From: Rhodocyclales bacterium
Lineage (GTDB): Bacteria > Pseudomonadota > Gammaproteobacteria > Burkholderiales > Rhodocyclaceae
Reading direction: 5' to 3'
Length of the DNA: 64,000 bases
NCBI GenBank assembly: GCA_016214145.1
Contig: JACRPA010000003.1
Coordinates: 124,001 to 188,000, forward strand
Under the pieces are notes generated by a model that saw only the letters and a program-made list of their open reading frames with translations, searched no databases and was not told the origin of the DNA. Both the position numbers and the translations under genes were made by a program. This document shows, one piece after another, positions 15,567 through 25,416 of this stretch; the stretch's first letter is position 1, and every line of letters starts with the position of its first letter.

Positions 15567-15820
15567 TCCTGCACCGCTGTAGTAATTGCGGGCAATCCTT
15601 CGAGATGCCTACTATGCCAAGACCGGTCGACATTCTGATAACACCGAAAAATCATATTCCGTTAGAGGACTTCACTCATGTGGCTTGCCCATCGTGTGGC
15701 CATACGGACTTGGCGGTGGAGCGAAAATTCTTTGGATTTCTTGGGCCGAGAGGTATTCAGCTTGTTGTTGGTGCAATTGTGCTAGGAGTAATCGTAGCTA
15801 TTGTAGTCAGCAGTTTCTGA
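15554..15820 (+). CDS. Zinc-ribbon and single-span membrane protein, putative immunity for cassette 4
   Basis: An 88-residue protein overlapping the rhsC end by 13 bases. It has two CxxC pairs (CSNC at 9-12 and CPSC about 45-48), as in a zinc ribbon, and a C-terminal hydrophobic segment (about residues 68-86, VVGAIVLGVIVAIVV). A tail-anchored, membrane-associated immunity protein is plausible from position and from the membrane character of the other immunity candidates. No named family recognised. Confidence 0.5.
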   Translation: MQKLILHRCSNCGQSFEMPTMPRPVDILITPKNHIPLEDFTHVACPSCGHTDLAVERKFFGFLGPRGIQLVVGAIVLGVIVAIVVSSF

Positions 15821-15852
15821 TTGCATGTTCGCATACTGAATTGAGCCACGGA

Positions 15853-16009
15853 ACTAAACGGGTCAGGCTCGGATTAATTTCTACTCGTTCGCGCCGACAA
15901 TCGTCAAAAGTCAGTCCCCGCAACACGGCGACCATAACCAAGCAAGGCTGTTGAATTCGGGACATAACACCAACGCAACACCGGGTGGCCAACTGCCCGC
16001 AAGGGAGAA
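15853..16009 (+). repeat. 157-bp direct repeat R2
   Basis: Second copy of R1 (14076-14234), closing cassette 4. It starts ACTAAACGGGTCAGGCTCGG and includes a 26-bp motif copy at 15906-15931. The remaining DNA to the groES promoter (16010-16105) holds no gene that I can see. Confidence 0.85.
15906..15931 (+). repeat. 26-bp dispersed motif, copy 4
   Basis: AAAAGTCAGTC, CCCGCAAC, ACGGCGA. It lies inside direct repeat R2. Confidence 0.7.
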
Positions 16010-16105
16010 TGAGCGCGAGAACCGGCTGTTTGGTGTTTCCGGTTTCTTTTCACTTTCTTCCGGAGTTGTTTGCTTCCTGACAGTCGCGCCGGGCAAGCTA
16101 CCCTC

Positions 16106-16134
16106 TTGAAATCAGGGGCGGATGGCCTTATTAT
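16106..16134 (+). promoter_or_regulatory. groESL promoter
   Basis: TTGAAA (16106-16111), a 17-bp spacer and TATTAT (16129-16134): a good vegetative promoter whose -10 abuts the CIRCE operator. The preceding CCCTCTTGAAA also resembles a heat-shock sigma -35. Confidence 0.75.
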
Positions 16135-16160
16135 TAGCACTCGTTAGCAATGAGTGCTAA
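16134..16160 (+). promoter_or_regulatory. CIRCE operator (HrcA binding site)
   Basis: Perfect CIRCE inverted repeat: TTAGCACTC (16134-16142), nine-base spacer, GAGTGCTAA (16152-16160). In many bacteria HrcA binds this to repress groESL at normal temperature. Confidence 0.95.
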
Positions 16161-16238
16161 TGGCTGGCATCAGGATCAACCTAATGTGAGCGTTCGCTCA
16201 CTTTCGTGAAAATTGTTCTGTAGAGAGGAGATAACTCC

Positions 16239-16532
16239 ATGAAAATACGTCCTTTGCATGACCGCGTGATCGTCAAGCGCCTCGAAGAGGAGCGCAAGAC
16301 GGCCTCCGGCATCGTCATTCCCGACACCGCCGCCGAGAAGCCCGACCAGGGCGAAGTGATGGCCGTCGGTCCCGGCAAGCGCGACGACAACGGCAAGCAC
16401 ATCGTCCTCGACGTCAAGGTCGGCGACAAGGTGCTGTTCGGCAAGTATTCCGGCCAGACCGTCAAGGTGCAGGGCGAGGAACTCCTCGTCATGCGCGAAG
16501 AAGACATCATGGGTGTCGTTGAAGGCAAGTAA
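16239..16532 (+). CDS. groES: Co-chaperonin GroES
   Basis: A 97-residue 10-kDa chaperonin that caps the GroEL chamber in the cytoplasm. The start [18 protein letters not shown], the mobile loop region around [15 protein letters not shown] and the end [20 protein letters not shown] are all typical. It lies behind a GGAG ribosome binding site and a CIRCE-controlled promoter, 25 bp before groEL, forming the standard groES-groEL operon. Confidence 0.98.
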   Translation: MKIRPLHDRVIVKRLEEERKTASGIVIPDTAAEKPDQGEVMAVGPGKRDDNGKHIVLDVKVGDKVLFGKYSGQTVKVQGEELLVMREEDIMGVVEGK

Positions 16533-16545
16533 CGGATACACATAG

Positions 16546-18204
<1,659 letters not shown>

Positions 18205-18282
18205 TCGGCCAAGCCGCCTGCATGTCCGGTTGAGGAACAGGGGAAACTGAGGTTTCCCCCGTTACCCCCTTCCGAACCAAGA

Positions 18283-18313
18283 CAGACCCCGCTGCGGCGG
18301 GGTCTGTCGTTTT
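18283..18313 (+). terminator. groESL terminator
   Basis: Stem CAGACCCCGC (18283-18292) pairs with GCGGGGTCTG (18297-18306), followed by TCGTTTT. Confidence 0.85.
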
Positions 18314-18391
18314 GGCGACACTGGTTTGGCAACCCTCTGCATTCGGGCGTGATATATTGCTATCACTAAAGTAGAGCCGAAGGGGATGTAA

Positions 18392-19198
18392 ATGGACTTG
18401 AATGCCGTTTACAAAAAAACCCAAAAAGGTCAGGAGGAGATGGCGCAACGCACCGTGCTCGGAATGCGTGAGCGCACTCTGCTGGTGATGGTGGATGGCA
18501 AGATGACCGCCGCCGACCTGCTCGCCAGGGCGAAGCACATGCCCGATCCCCCAGGCCTTCTTGCGAAACTGATCGATGGCGGGTTCATCGCCGCCGACGC
18601 GTCCGCAGTCGCGGCAAGCACGGCAGTCGCAGCCGTATCCGCATCGCAGCAGGAGCAGCGCATCCTGCAGGAGACGATGCGCTACGCGGAACATTTCCTC
18701 GACGAAGTCCTCGGGCCGGAGGCCGACATGCTGTCCGAGGCCATCGACAAGTGCAAGACCCTGCCGGAATTGCGGGCCAGGCTCGAAAAGACGCGCGACG
18801 CGGTCGAGGGAATGGGCAAGAAACGCAAGGCCGAGGAGTTCTGGTCCAGCGTCGAGGCGCGCCTCGCAGGCAGGCCCCCTCCCGCTCCGGCGGCGCCTGC
18901 CCCCGCACCGGCCGCCGCCGCGCCGCAGCCGGCCGCTCCCCCGCCTGCTGCCGCACCGGCTCCCGCCGCGCCGCCGCAGCCTTCCATCCAGGAGGCGGTG
19001 CGATTCGCGCGGCGCTATATCAGCGACACCCTGGGACCGAACGGCGACATGCTGATCGAGGTTCTTGAAAAATGCAGAACGGCGTCCGAGCTCAGGGCGG
19101 CAATGGAAAAAACCCGCGATGCCCTGCAGGGGGGCGCGGGCAGGCGCAAGGCCGAGGAGTTCTGGAACGGCGTGGAACCCCGCCTGCCGGCAGCCTGA
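18392..19198 (+). CDS. Unknown protein with two copies of a helical module
   Basis: A 268-residue soluble protein of unknown function. Residues 1-75 look like a winged-helix-type domain (MRERTLLVMVDGKMTAADLL, LLAKLIDGGFIAA). Then come two copies of one helical module, about residues 87-152 and 198-265. The shared pattern is R(Y/F)A..(F/Y)(L/I).(D/E).LGP..DML, followed by KC(K/R)T..ELRA.(L/M)EKTRDA(V/L).G and RKAEEFW..VE.RL. A 45-residue Pro/Ala linker separates them. It has its own spacing after the groEL terminator and no obvious partner gene. I do not recognise a named family; a regulatory or scaffold role is only a guess. Confidence 0.7.
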   Translation: MDLNAVYKKTQKGQEEMAQRTVLGMRERTLLVMVDGKMTAADLLARAKHMPDPPGLLAKLIDGGFIAADASAVAASTAVAAVSASQQEQRILQETMRYAEHFLDEVLGPEADMLSEAIDKCKTLPELRARLEKTRDAVEGMGKKRKAEEFWSSVEARLAGRPPPAPAAPAPAPAAAAPQPAAPPPAAAPAPAAPPQPSIQEAVRFARRYISDTLGPNGDMLIEVLEKCRTASELRAAMEKTRDALQGGAGRRKAEEFWNGVEPRLPAA

Positions 19199-19371
19199 TT
19201 CGAGGCGACACATCTGGAAAAAAACGGCAGGGAGCGGAGCGATGCTGCCTTGTCCGCCCCCCGGGGCTCGCCGGCGGTGCCGGCCAACCCCCTAAGTCCG
19301 AGTAAAAGGAGAACAGCGATTCAAGGCTAAACTGTATCGCTTACAGTTGCCTTACAAGCGCCAGCTTTCCC

Positions 19372-20043
19372 ATGCATATCCTGCTCGCCGAAGACGACCG
19401 CATCATTGCCGACGGATTGGTGCGCACCTTGCGCAAGTCCGGCTACGCCGTGGACCATGTCACCAATGGCAGCGACGCCGATGCGGCGCTGCTCTCGCAG
19501 CAGTTCGACCTGCTGATCCTCGATCTCGGCCTGCCCAGGATGCATGGCATCGAGGTGCTCAAGCGCCTGCGTGCGCGCAAATCGCCCTTGCCGGTGCTGA
19601 TCCTCACCGCGCAGGACGGCCTGGAAGACCGCGTGCGCGGCCTCGATGCGGGCGCCGACGACTATCTCACGAAGCCTTTCGCCCTGCCGGAACTCGAGGC
19701 GCGGGTGCGCGCGCTCACCCGTCGCGGCACGGGCAATCCGACCAAGATCGAGTTCGGGCCGCTCACCTACGACCAGACCGAGCGCAGCGCCCGGCTGGAC
19801 GGCCAGGCGGTGGACCTTTCCGCCCGCGAGCTGGCCCTGCTGGAGATCCTGCTCCTTCGCGCCGGCCGGCTGGTGAGCAAGGAGCAGCTGGTCGATCATC
19901 TGTGCGGCTGGGGCGAGGAAGTCAGCACCAACGCCATCGAAGTTTATGTGCACCGCCTGCGCAAGAAGCTGGAGGCCGGCGGCGTGCGCATCAGCACGGT
20001 GCGCGGACTCGGCTACTGCCTGGATCGGCCGGATGGCGCTTAG
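19372..20043 (+). CDS. OmpR/PhoB-family response regulator
   Basis: A 223-residue two-domain regulator. The receiver domain carries the acidic pair in LLAEDD, the phosphoacceptor Asp51 in LLILDLGLP and Lys101 in YLTKPF. The C-terminal winged helix has the usual SARELALLEILLLRAGRLVS and NAIEVYVHRLRKKLE segments. It overlaps the following kinase gene by 11 bases, so the two form a two-component pair. The closest family look is the QseB/TctD group, but the signal is unknown. Confidence 0.93.
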   Translation: MHILLAEDDRIIADGLVRTLRKSGYAVDHVTNGSDADAALLSQQFDLLILDLGLPRMHGIEVLKRLRARKSPLPVLILTAQDGLEDRVRGLDAGADDYLTKPFALPELEARVRALTRRGTGNPTKIEFGPLTYDQTERSARLDGQAVDLSARELALLEILLLRAGRLVSKEQLVDHLCGWGEEVSTNAIEVYVHRLRKKLEAGGVRISTVRGLGYCLDRPDGA

Positions 20044-21508
20044 CGACCGGCTGCGCCGACGACGGCCCGAGGAGGCCGAGCGCCAGTCGGTGTTCGGCGA
20101 AATCCTCGACTGGATGCTGATGCCGCTGCTGCTGATCTGGCCGCTCAGCGTCATCCTCATCCAGAATGTCGCCAACAGCATTGCCGACGATCCCTACGAC
20201 CAGGCCCTCGCCGAGAACGCGATGACCATCGCGCGCATGGTGTCGGTTGCCGACGGCAAGGTCAGGGTCGGCCTCCATCCCCAGGCGCGCAGCATCCTGC
20301 GCACGGATGAGATCGACACGATCTACTTCCAGGTGCTCGGCTTCAGGAACGAACTGGTGGCCGGCGACCTGGCCATCCGCTGGGTCGAGCCGCCGCTGAA
20401 AATCGTCGCCGAGCAGGTGTATTTCCGCGACGACGACATCAAAGGGGAGGAGATTCGCGTCGCCTACCTTTACCTGATGCCGAAGCCTGGACAGACGCCG
20501 ATCATGGTGCAGGTCGCCGAGACGCGCAACAAGCGCAATGCGCTGGCGAGCCGCATCCTGTCCGGCGTGACGCTGCCGCAGTTCGCGGTGATTCCGCTGG
20601 CCGTGCTGCTGGTATGGATCGGCCTCGGCCGCGGCATCGAGCCGCTCAACCGGCTCGGCCGCATGATCCGCCGCCGGCTGCCGACCGACCTCTCGCCGAT
20701 CCCGACGGCGGGCGTGCCGGAGGAGGTCAAGCCCGTCATCTACGCCTTCAACGACATGATGGCGCGGCTCGAACAGAACCTGCAGGCGCAGCAGCGCTTC
20801 ATCGGCGACGCGGCGCACCAGTTGCGCACGCCGCTCACCGGCCTGAAGATGCAGACCGAGCTGGCGCTCTCGGAAACCGACCCGGAGAACATGCGCATCC
20901 TGCTGCGCCAGATTGCCGAGAGCACGGACCGCGCCGCCCACCTCACCAGCCAGCTGCTGGCCCTGGCGCGCGCTGAATCCAGCCACGAGAAGACGCATGC
21001 CATCGAGCTGGTGGACCTGGAGGCGCTGGTGCGGCAGGTCACGCTGGAATGGGTGCCCGCCGCCATGGCGAAGAAGATCGACCTCGGCTTCGAGGGCACC
21101 GGCTGGCCGCTGCAGATCAGCGGCAATCCCGTTCTTTTGCGCGAGCTGGCCGCCAACCTGATCGACAACGCCGTGAAGTACACGCCGCAGGGCGGCCGCG
21201 TCACGGTGCGCACGCGGGCCAGCGAATTCGCCGTCATCGAGGTCGAGGACGACGGGCCGGGCATCCCGGAGAGCGAGAGCGAACTCGTTTTCGAGCGCTT
21301 CTACCGGGTGCTCGGCAACGAGGCGCCGGGCAGCGGCCTCGGCCTCGCCATCGTGCGCGAGATCGCCGAGCTGCACCTGGGCAGCGTGCAGTTGAAGCCC
21401 AGCCCCTCCGGCCGCGGCACCCTGGCGCAGGCGGTGTTTCCGCGCCGCCGTTTCACCGTCTCCGCGCTGCTGGCCCAGTCCCCCGAGAAGTTCCAGCCGA
21501 ATCTGTGA
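20033..21508 (+). CDS. Sensor histidine kinase (TctE/QseC-like)
   Basis: A 491-residue inner-membrane kinase with transmembrane segments near residues 29-46 and 182-199 around a periplasmic sensor of the TctE type. HisKA holds His262 in FIGDAAHQLRTPLTGLK. The ATP-binding domain has N-box ELAANLIDNAVKYTP, DDGPGIP and GSGLGLAIVREIAELH. The ATG at 20033 overlaps the regulator stop; longer in-frame starts read through the regulator gene and are rejected. It partners the preceding regulator. The ligand cannot be told from sequence. Confidence 0.93.
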   Translation: MALSDRLRRRRPEEAERQSVFGEILDWMLMPLLLIWPLSVILIQNVANSIADDPYDQALAENAMTIARMVSVADGKVRVGLHPQARSILRTDEIDTIYFQVLGFRNELVAGDLAIRWVEPPLKIVAEQVYFRDDDIKGEEIRVAYLYLMPKPGQTPIMVQVAETRNKRNALASRILSGVTLPQFAVIPLAVLLVWIGLGRGIEPLNRLGRMIRRRLPTDLSPIPTAGVPEEVKPVIYAFNDMMARLEQNLQAQQRFIGDAAHQLRTPLTGLKMQTELALSETDPENMRILLRQIAESTDRAAHLTSQLLALARAESSHEKTHAIELVDLEALVRQVTLEWVPAAMAKKIDLGFEGTGWPLQISGNPVLLRELAANLIDNAVKYTPQGGRVTVRTRASEFAVIEVEDDGPGIPESESELVFERFYRVLGNEAPGSGLGLAIVREIAELHLGSVQLKPSPSGRGTLAQAVFPRRRFTVSALLAQSPEKFQPNL

Positions 21509-21515
21509 ACGGTTC

Positions 21516-21821
21516 CTAGCAGGCCGCCAGGCCGTTCAGCACGCACAGCTGGCCCTTGACCCAGGCGAGCAGGATCCACAGCCAGAACATCAGGAAGAAG
21601 GCGACGAAGGGCACGTGCTGGTCGAGGATCACCTTCGGCGTGAACCAGCGCGTGAAGCGGATTACCGGCTTGGTGACGACCTGGAACAACACGTAGATCG
21701 GGTTAGTGGCGCGCCGCGCGCCTGAGAGCAGGCCGACGGCGCCCTGGCCGAGCAGGGCCAGCAGCGCCACTTCGACGAGGGCGCGCAGGATGGAAACGAC
21801 GAACAAATCGGGGGGAGTCAT
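21516..21821 (-). CDS. Small inner-membrane protein
   Basis: A 101-residue protein with hydrophobic segments at about 7-30, 40-50 and 69-88. A motif-like middle, NPIYVLFQVVTKPVIRFTRW, slightly recalls YggT-type membrane proteins. The ATG at 21821 has an AGGAA ribosome binding site seven bases before it, so I prefer it to the longer ORF start at 21857. It is convergent with the kinase gene and divergent from the TPR gene. Function unknown. Confidence 0.65.
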   Translation of the reverse strand: MTPPDLFVVSILRALVEVALLALLGQGAVGLLSGARRATNPIYVLFQVVTKPVIRFTRWFTPKVILDQHVPFVAFFLMFWLWILLAWVKGQLCVLNGLAAC

Positions 21822-21856
21822 GGTATTGTTCCTGCCTTCGATTTCGAGGTGTTGCA

Positions 21857-22447
21857 ATGGATTTTGAGCACTGGCGACATTATGCCCGCGGTTGGCTTCT
21901 GCATTTCTTCGGACAGGAAGAAAAAGCCTTCAATGAATATGCCGCCGCCTACCGTCTGAAGCCGGACGACGTCCAGGCCGCCCGGCATCTTGCCCACATC
22001 GCCGCACGCAAAAAGCAGTTCGACGTCGCCGACAAGTGGTTCGTCGAGACCCTGCGCCTGGCGCCCACCGACGCCGACACGCATTTCAACCATGGTTTCG
22101 TTCTGGAGCAGGCCGGCCGTTCGCGCGAGGCCATCGCCGCCTTCTCCGAGGCGGGGCGGCTGAAACCCTCCCTCGACCGCGCCTGGTACGGCATGGGTCT
22201 GGCGCACGCACGACTGGGCGAACATGCGGAGGCGGCCGCGGCCTTCGCCAGGTCCGTCGAGCTGCAGCCCATGAGCGGCGAGGGCTACTACCAGTGGGGC
22301 ATGGCCTGTTATCACGCCAACCAGCCCGACCAGGTCAAGGCCATCGTCGAGCGCCTGGTCACTTTCGATCCGAAGCGGGCGCAAAAACTGGTGAAGGATG
22401 CCCAGCGTACCGACCTTAGGCATCTGATTCCCGAAATGCCCTTCTGA
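21857..22447 (+). CDS. Tetratricopeptide-repeat protein
   Basis: A 196-residue protein made of about five TPR-like helical pairs, for example residues 4-36, 38-70 (ARHLAHIAARKKQFDVADKW), 72-104 (THFNHGFVLEQAGRSREAIA), 106-138 and 140-171. There is no signal peptide or membrane segment, so it is likely a cytoplasmic scaffold. It is divergent from the small membrane gene. No specific partner can be named. Confidence 0.8.
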   Translation: MDFEHWRHYARGWLLHFFGQEEKAFNEYAAAYRLKPDDVQAARHLAHIAARKKQFDVADKWFVETLRLAPTDADTHFNHGFVLEQAGRSREAIAAFSEAGRLKPSLDRAWYGMGLAHARLGEHAEAAAAFARSVELQPMSGEGYYQWGMACYHANQPDQVKAIVERLVTFDPKRAQKLVKDAQRTDLRHLIPEMPF

Positions 22448-22475
22448 TCCCTGCTGCCGACGTTCCAGGTTCCTT

Positions 22476-22539
22476 GCAGGAGCGGCGTCCTCGCCGCGAT
22501 AACAGCGTCTGAAATCGCGGCGGGGACGCCGCTCCTACA
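22476..22539. repeat. REP-like inverted repeat (GGAGCGGCGTCC family)
   Basis: GCAGGAGCGGCGTCCTCGCC and, inverted, GGCGGGGACGCCGCTCCTAC form an imperfect 64-bp hairpin in the gap after the TPR gene. A second, diverged member lies at 28651-28711. Confidence 0.75.
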
Positions 22540-22579
22540 GGGTGCTTATTTCTTTTTTTGAGGGCTCCGTGAAGCCCTC

Positions 22580-22608
22580 AAAAAAAGAGCCCGCCGCAAG
22601 GCGGGCTC
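22580..22608 (-). terminator. Terminator of the symporter operon
   Basis: On the minus strand GAGCCCGCC, loop TTGC, GGCGGGCTC, then seven T. A second hairpin (GAGGGCT...AGCCCTC, 22560-22579) follows. Confidence 0.85.
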
Positions 22609-22632
22609 TCAAGGGGTTCCCCCCTCCTCGTA

Positions 22633-24720
22633 TTAACGTCCGACCGAGTCGATGTCGCCTTCCAGGTTCGGATAGCGCACGTGGTCGACCAGCTCCTGCA
22701 CTTCCTTCGACGGCGCCGGTGAGATCAGGCTGCCGATGATCACGCCGATGAAGCCGGCGGGAATGCCGAAGGTGCCGGCCGAGATCGGGTTGATGTCCCA
22801 CCACAGCGGCGCATTGACCTTGAAGAACGGGTAGGTCATGTACATGTAGTAGGCGCACACGCCCAGGCCGCCCGCCATGCCGAGGATGGCGCCGAGCTTG
22901 TTGGCGCGCTTCCAGAACACGCCGCAGACCAGGGCCGGGAAGAAGCCCGAGGCCGCCAGCGAGAAGGCCGCGCCGACCAGGAACAGGATGTCGCCCGGCT
23001 TCAGGCTGGTGACGTAGGCGGCGAGAGCGGCCACCACGAGCAGCAGGCCCTTGGACACCGCCAGACGGCGCACCGTCGGGGCGTTCGGGTCGATCATCTT
23101 GTAGTACAGGTCGTGCGACAGGGCGTTGGCGATGGTCAGCAGCAGGCCGTCGGCGGTGGACAGCGCGGCAGCCAGGCCGCCGGCCGCGACGAGACCGGAG
23201 ATCACGTAGGGCAGGCCGGCGATTTCCGGCGTGGCCAGCACGATCAGGTCGCCGCCGATGGAGATTTCCGCCAGCTGCACGATGCCGTCCTTGTTGATGT
23301 CCACGATCGACATCAGGGTCTTGTCCACCGTTGCCCAGTTCTGCACCCAGGCCGGCAGCGAAGCGAAGGACGAGCCGACCAGATTGGTGTACACCTCCTG
23401 CTTGGCGAGGATGCCGAGCGCCGGCGCCGTGAAGTAGAGCAGGAAGATGAAGAACAGCGACCAGAACACCGAGACGCGCGCCTCCTTGACCGAGGGGGTC
23501 GTGTAGTAGCGCATCAGGATGTGCGGCAGGGCCGCCGTGCCGACCATCAGGCACATGATCAGCGCCAGGAAGTTCTTCTTCTTCTTGGCGCGCGTCGCCT
23601 CGTCGCCGGAGAAAGGCTCGGCATGCGCGGCGATGTTGCCCGCCTTGGCGGCGGCGCCGCCTTTCGCGGCAGTCCAGGCGGCCTTGGCCTTGGCCGGGTC
23701 GGCCGGGAAGTCCTTGACGGCCTTCTCGGCGGCTTCGACAGCCTTGACGTCCGGCGCGGGGGCGGCCTTCAATTCGCCGACCCTGGCTTCCAGCTTCTGC
23801 TTCTCGGCGGCGAGGAACCCCGCACCGCCTTCTGCCAGACCCTTCAGCTTGGCGTCGGCGTCAGCTACGCGCTGACGGAAGATGGCGCGCACCGATTCCT
23901 CGGCGGCCCCCTTCGGCGTGGCCTTGTCGTTGAACTGCTTCTCCAGCGCCGTCACCGCCGGCAGGGCCGTGACGTAGGCGGAGATCTGCGGGATCGGGTT
24001 GCCGGTGTTCTTCGCCGACAGCCACACCACCGGGATCATGTAGGCGAAGATCAGGATGATGTACTGGGCCACCTGGGTCCAGGTCACCGCCTTCATGCCG
24101 CCGAGGAAGGAGCACACCAGAATGCCCGCCAGGCCGACGAACACGCCGACGCTGAACTCCAGGCCGGTGAAGCGGCTGGTGATCAGGCCGACGCCGTAGA
24201 TCTGCGCGATCACGTAGGTGAACGAGCAGACGATGGCGGCGACGACGCCGATGAAGCGCGGGATGTGGCCGCCGAAGCGCGCGCCGAGGAAGTCCGGAAT
24301 GGTGAACTGGCCGAACTTGCGCAGGTAGGGCGCGAGCAGCAGCGCCACCAGGCAGTAGCCGCCGGTCCAGCCCAGCACGAAGGCGAGGCCGTCGAAGCCG
24401 GACAGGTACAGCGTGCCGGCCATGCCGATGAAGCTGGCCGCCGACATCCAGTCCGCGCCTGTCGCCATGCCGTTGAAGAAGGCCGGCACGCGGCGACCCG
24501 CCACGTAGTATTCCGACACTTCCGCCGTCTTCGACATGAAGCCGATGCCGGCGTAGAGCAGGATGGTGGCGAAGAGGAACAGGTAGCCGAGGATCTTGTT
24601 CGGCACGCCCAGTTGTTCGAGGATGCCGACGATGATGACGAAGGCGATGAAGCCGCCCGTGTAGAAGCTGTAGTACTTCTTCAGGTTGGCCTTGAATTGC
24701 GATTGGGATACCTGGGACAT
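22633..24720 (-). CDS. Sodium:solute symporter family protein (acetate/monocarboxylate type)
   Basis: About 695 residues with roughly 13 membrane spans, of the SSS family. Family marks include SEYYVAGRRVPAFFNGMATG, ADWMSAASFIGMAGTLYL and GGLAAALSTADGLLLTIANA, the conserved Na-site region. Between the spans near residues 240 and 390 there is an unusually long hydrophilic, Ala/Lys-rich insert (about 262-385) predicted to be helical. The ATG at 24720 has GGAGG nine bases before it; the ATG at 24729 is alternative and overlaps the upstream stop. The DUF4212 gene upstream is the usual small partner of this group. Acetate or another short organic acid is the likely substrate. Confidence 0.88.
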   Translation of the reverse strand: MSQVSQSQFKANLKKYYSFYTGGFIAFVIIVGILEQLGVPNKILGYLFLFATILLYAGIGFMSKTAEVSEYYVAGRRVPAFFNGMATGADWMSAASFIGMAGTLYLSGFDGLAFVLGWTGGYCLVALLLAPYLRKFGQFTIPDFLGARFGGHIPRFIGVVAAIVCSFTYVIAQIYGVGLITSRFTGLEFSVGVFVGLAGILVCSFLGGMKAVTWTQVAQYIILIFAYMIPVVWLSAKNTGNPIPQISAYVTALPAVTALEKQFNDKATPKGAAEESVRAIFRQRVADADAKLKGLAEGGAGFLAAEKQKLEARVGELKAAPAPDVKAVEAAEKAVKDFPADPAKAKAAWTAAKGGAAAKAGNIAAHAEPFSGDEATRAKKKKNFLALIMCLMVGTAALPHILMRYYTTPSVKEARVSVFWSLFFIFLLYFTAPALGILAKQEVYTNLVGSSFASLPAWVQNWATVDKTLMSIVDINKDGIVQLAEISIGGDLIVLATPEIAGLPYVISGLVAAGGLAAALSTADGLLLTIANALSHDLYYKMIDPNAPTVRRLAVSKGLLLVVAALAAYVTSLKPGDILFLVGAAFSLAASGFFPALVCGVFWKRANKLGAILGMAGGLGVCAYYMYMTYPFFKVNAPLWWDINPISAGTFGIPAGFIGVIIGSLISPAPSKEVQELVDHVRYPNLEGDIDSVGR

Positions 24721-24721
24721 A

Positions 24722-24985
24722 TTAGTCATCCTCCCCTTCGTGGACGCCGTATTCCTGGTCCATGTTGTTCATGGTGCGGGCGTAGTACCAGATGATGAGC
24801 ACGTAGATGATCAGCGAGCCCTGGGCGGACATGTAGAAGCCGAGCGGTCCGATGAAGGTGATTTCGTTCAGTTCCCGGGCGTACCAGCCCATGACGAAGG
24901 TGACGACGAACCAGATCGCGAGCAGGACGCCCGTGATCCGCAGGTTCTTCTGCCAGTACTCCTTGTGCTTTTCGGTAAGTTGCAT
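24722..24985 (-). CDS. DUF4212 protein, small partner of the sodium:solute symporter
   Basis: An 87-residue protein with two membrane spans (about 17-36 and 46-67) and the DUF4212 pattern: EYWQKNLRITGVLLAIWFVV, then FIGPLGFYMSAQGSLIIYV and a tail with NNMDQEYGV. These proteins are encoded directly before SSS transporters and are thought to be a subunit. The start at 24985 has GGAGGAG upstream. Its stop overlaps or adjoins the symporter start. Confidence 0.9.
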   Translation of the reverse strand: MQLTEKHKEYWQKNLRITGVLLAIWFVVTFVMGWYARELNEITFIGPLGFYMSAQGSLIIYVLIIWYYARTMNNMDQEYGVHEGEDD

Positions 24986-25416
24986 GGAAGCGACTCCTCC
25001 TTGTTTGACAAGCTTCGCCGCGGCACCCTCCCGCTCGCGCGGGCGCCTGCTGCGGCCATTCCAGTGCGGGCCAGGGGTTCCCCTCTTGCGCGCACCGCTC
25101 TCCTCACCCAGAAGTCGATGGAGCAGAATTCTCCGGGTAGCGCGCATTATCGGCTCGGGAAACTGACAGATTGCTTACAGAAGGAAAGTTAGCCGAAAGC
25201 GATAGGATGAGCGGCTTCCCTTTATTGCGTTGCAGCATGCGCACAATCGAATGATTCATTGCGGTTTATTCCTGTCTGCCTGGCCTTGCAGGGAGAAATT
25301 TGATTTGCTGCAATGGAATTCTCACGCATGCAAGCTTGGCGTAAGGCTGGACTGCCATGATGCGCCGCCAAAGGGAAGAGAAGGCTGCTTGCATCAATCA
25401 CCATTCGGAGAGTTCT
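24986..25416. other. Intergenic region between divergent genes
   Basis: About 430 bp without a supportable gene between the symporter operon (minus) and the lipoprotein (plus). It should contain both promoters, but I could not single out a convincing pair by eye. Short ORFs here lack ribosome binding sites and conserved content. Confidence 0.5.

Noticed and set aside
23113..24795. 560-codon plus-strand ORF opposite the sodium:solute symporter
   Set aside because: Antisense shadow; the minus frame is a clear SSS transporter with a DUF4212 partner and terminator.
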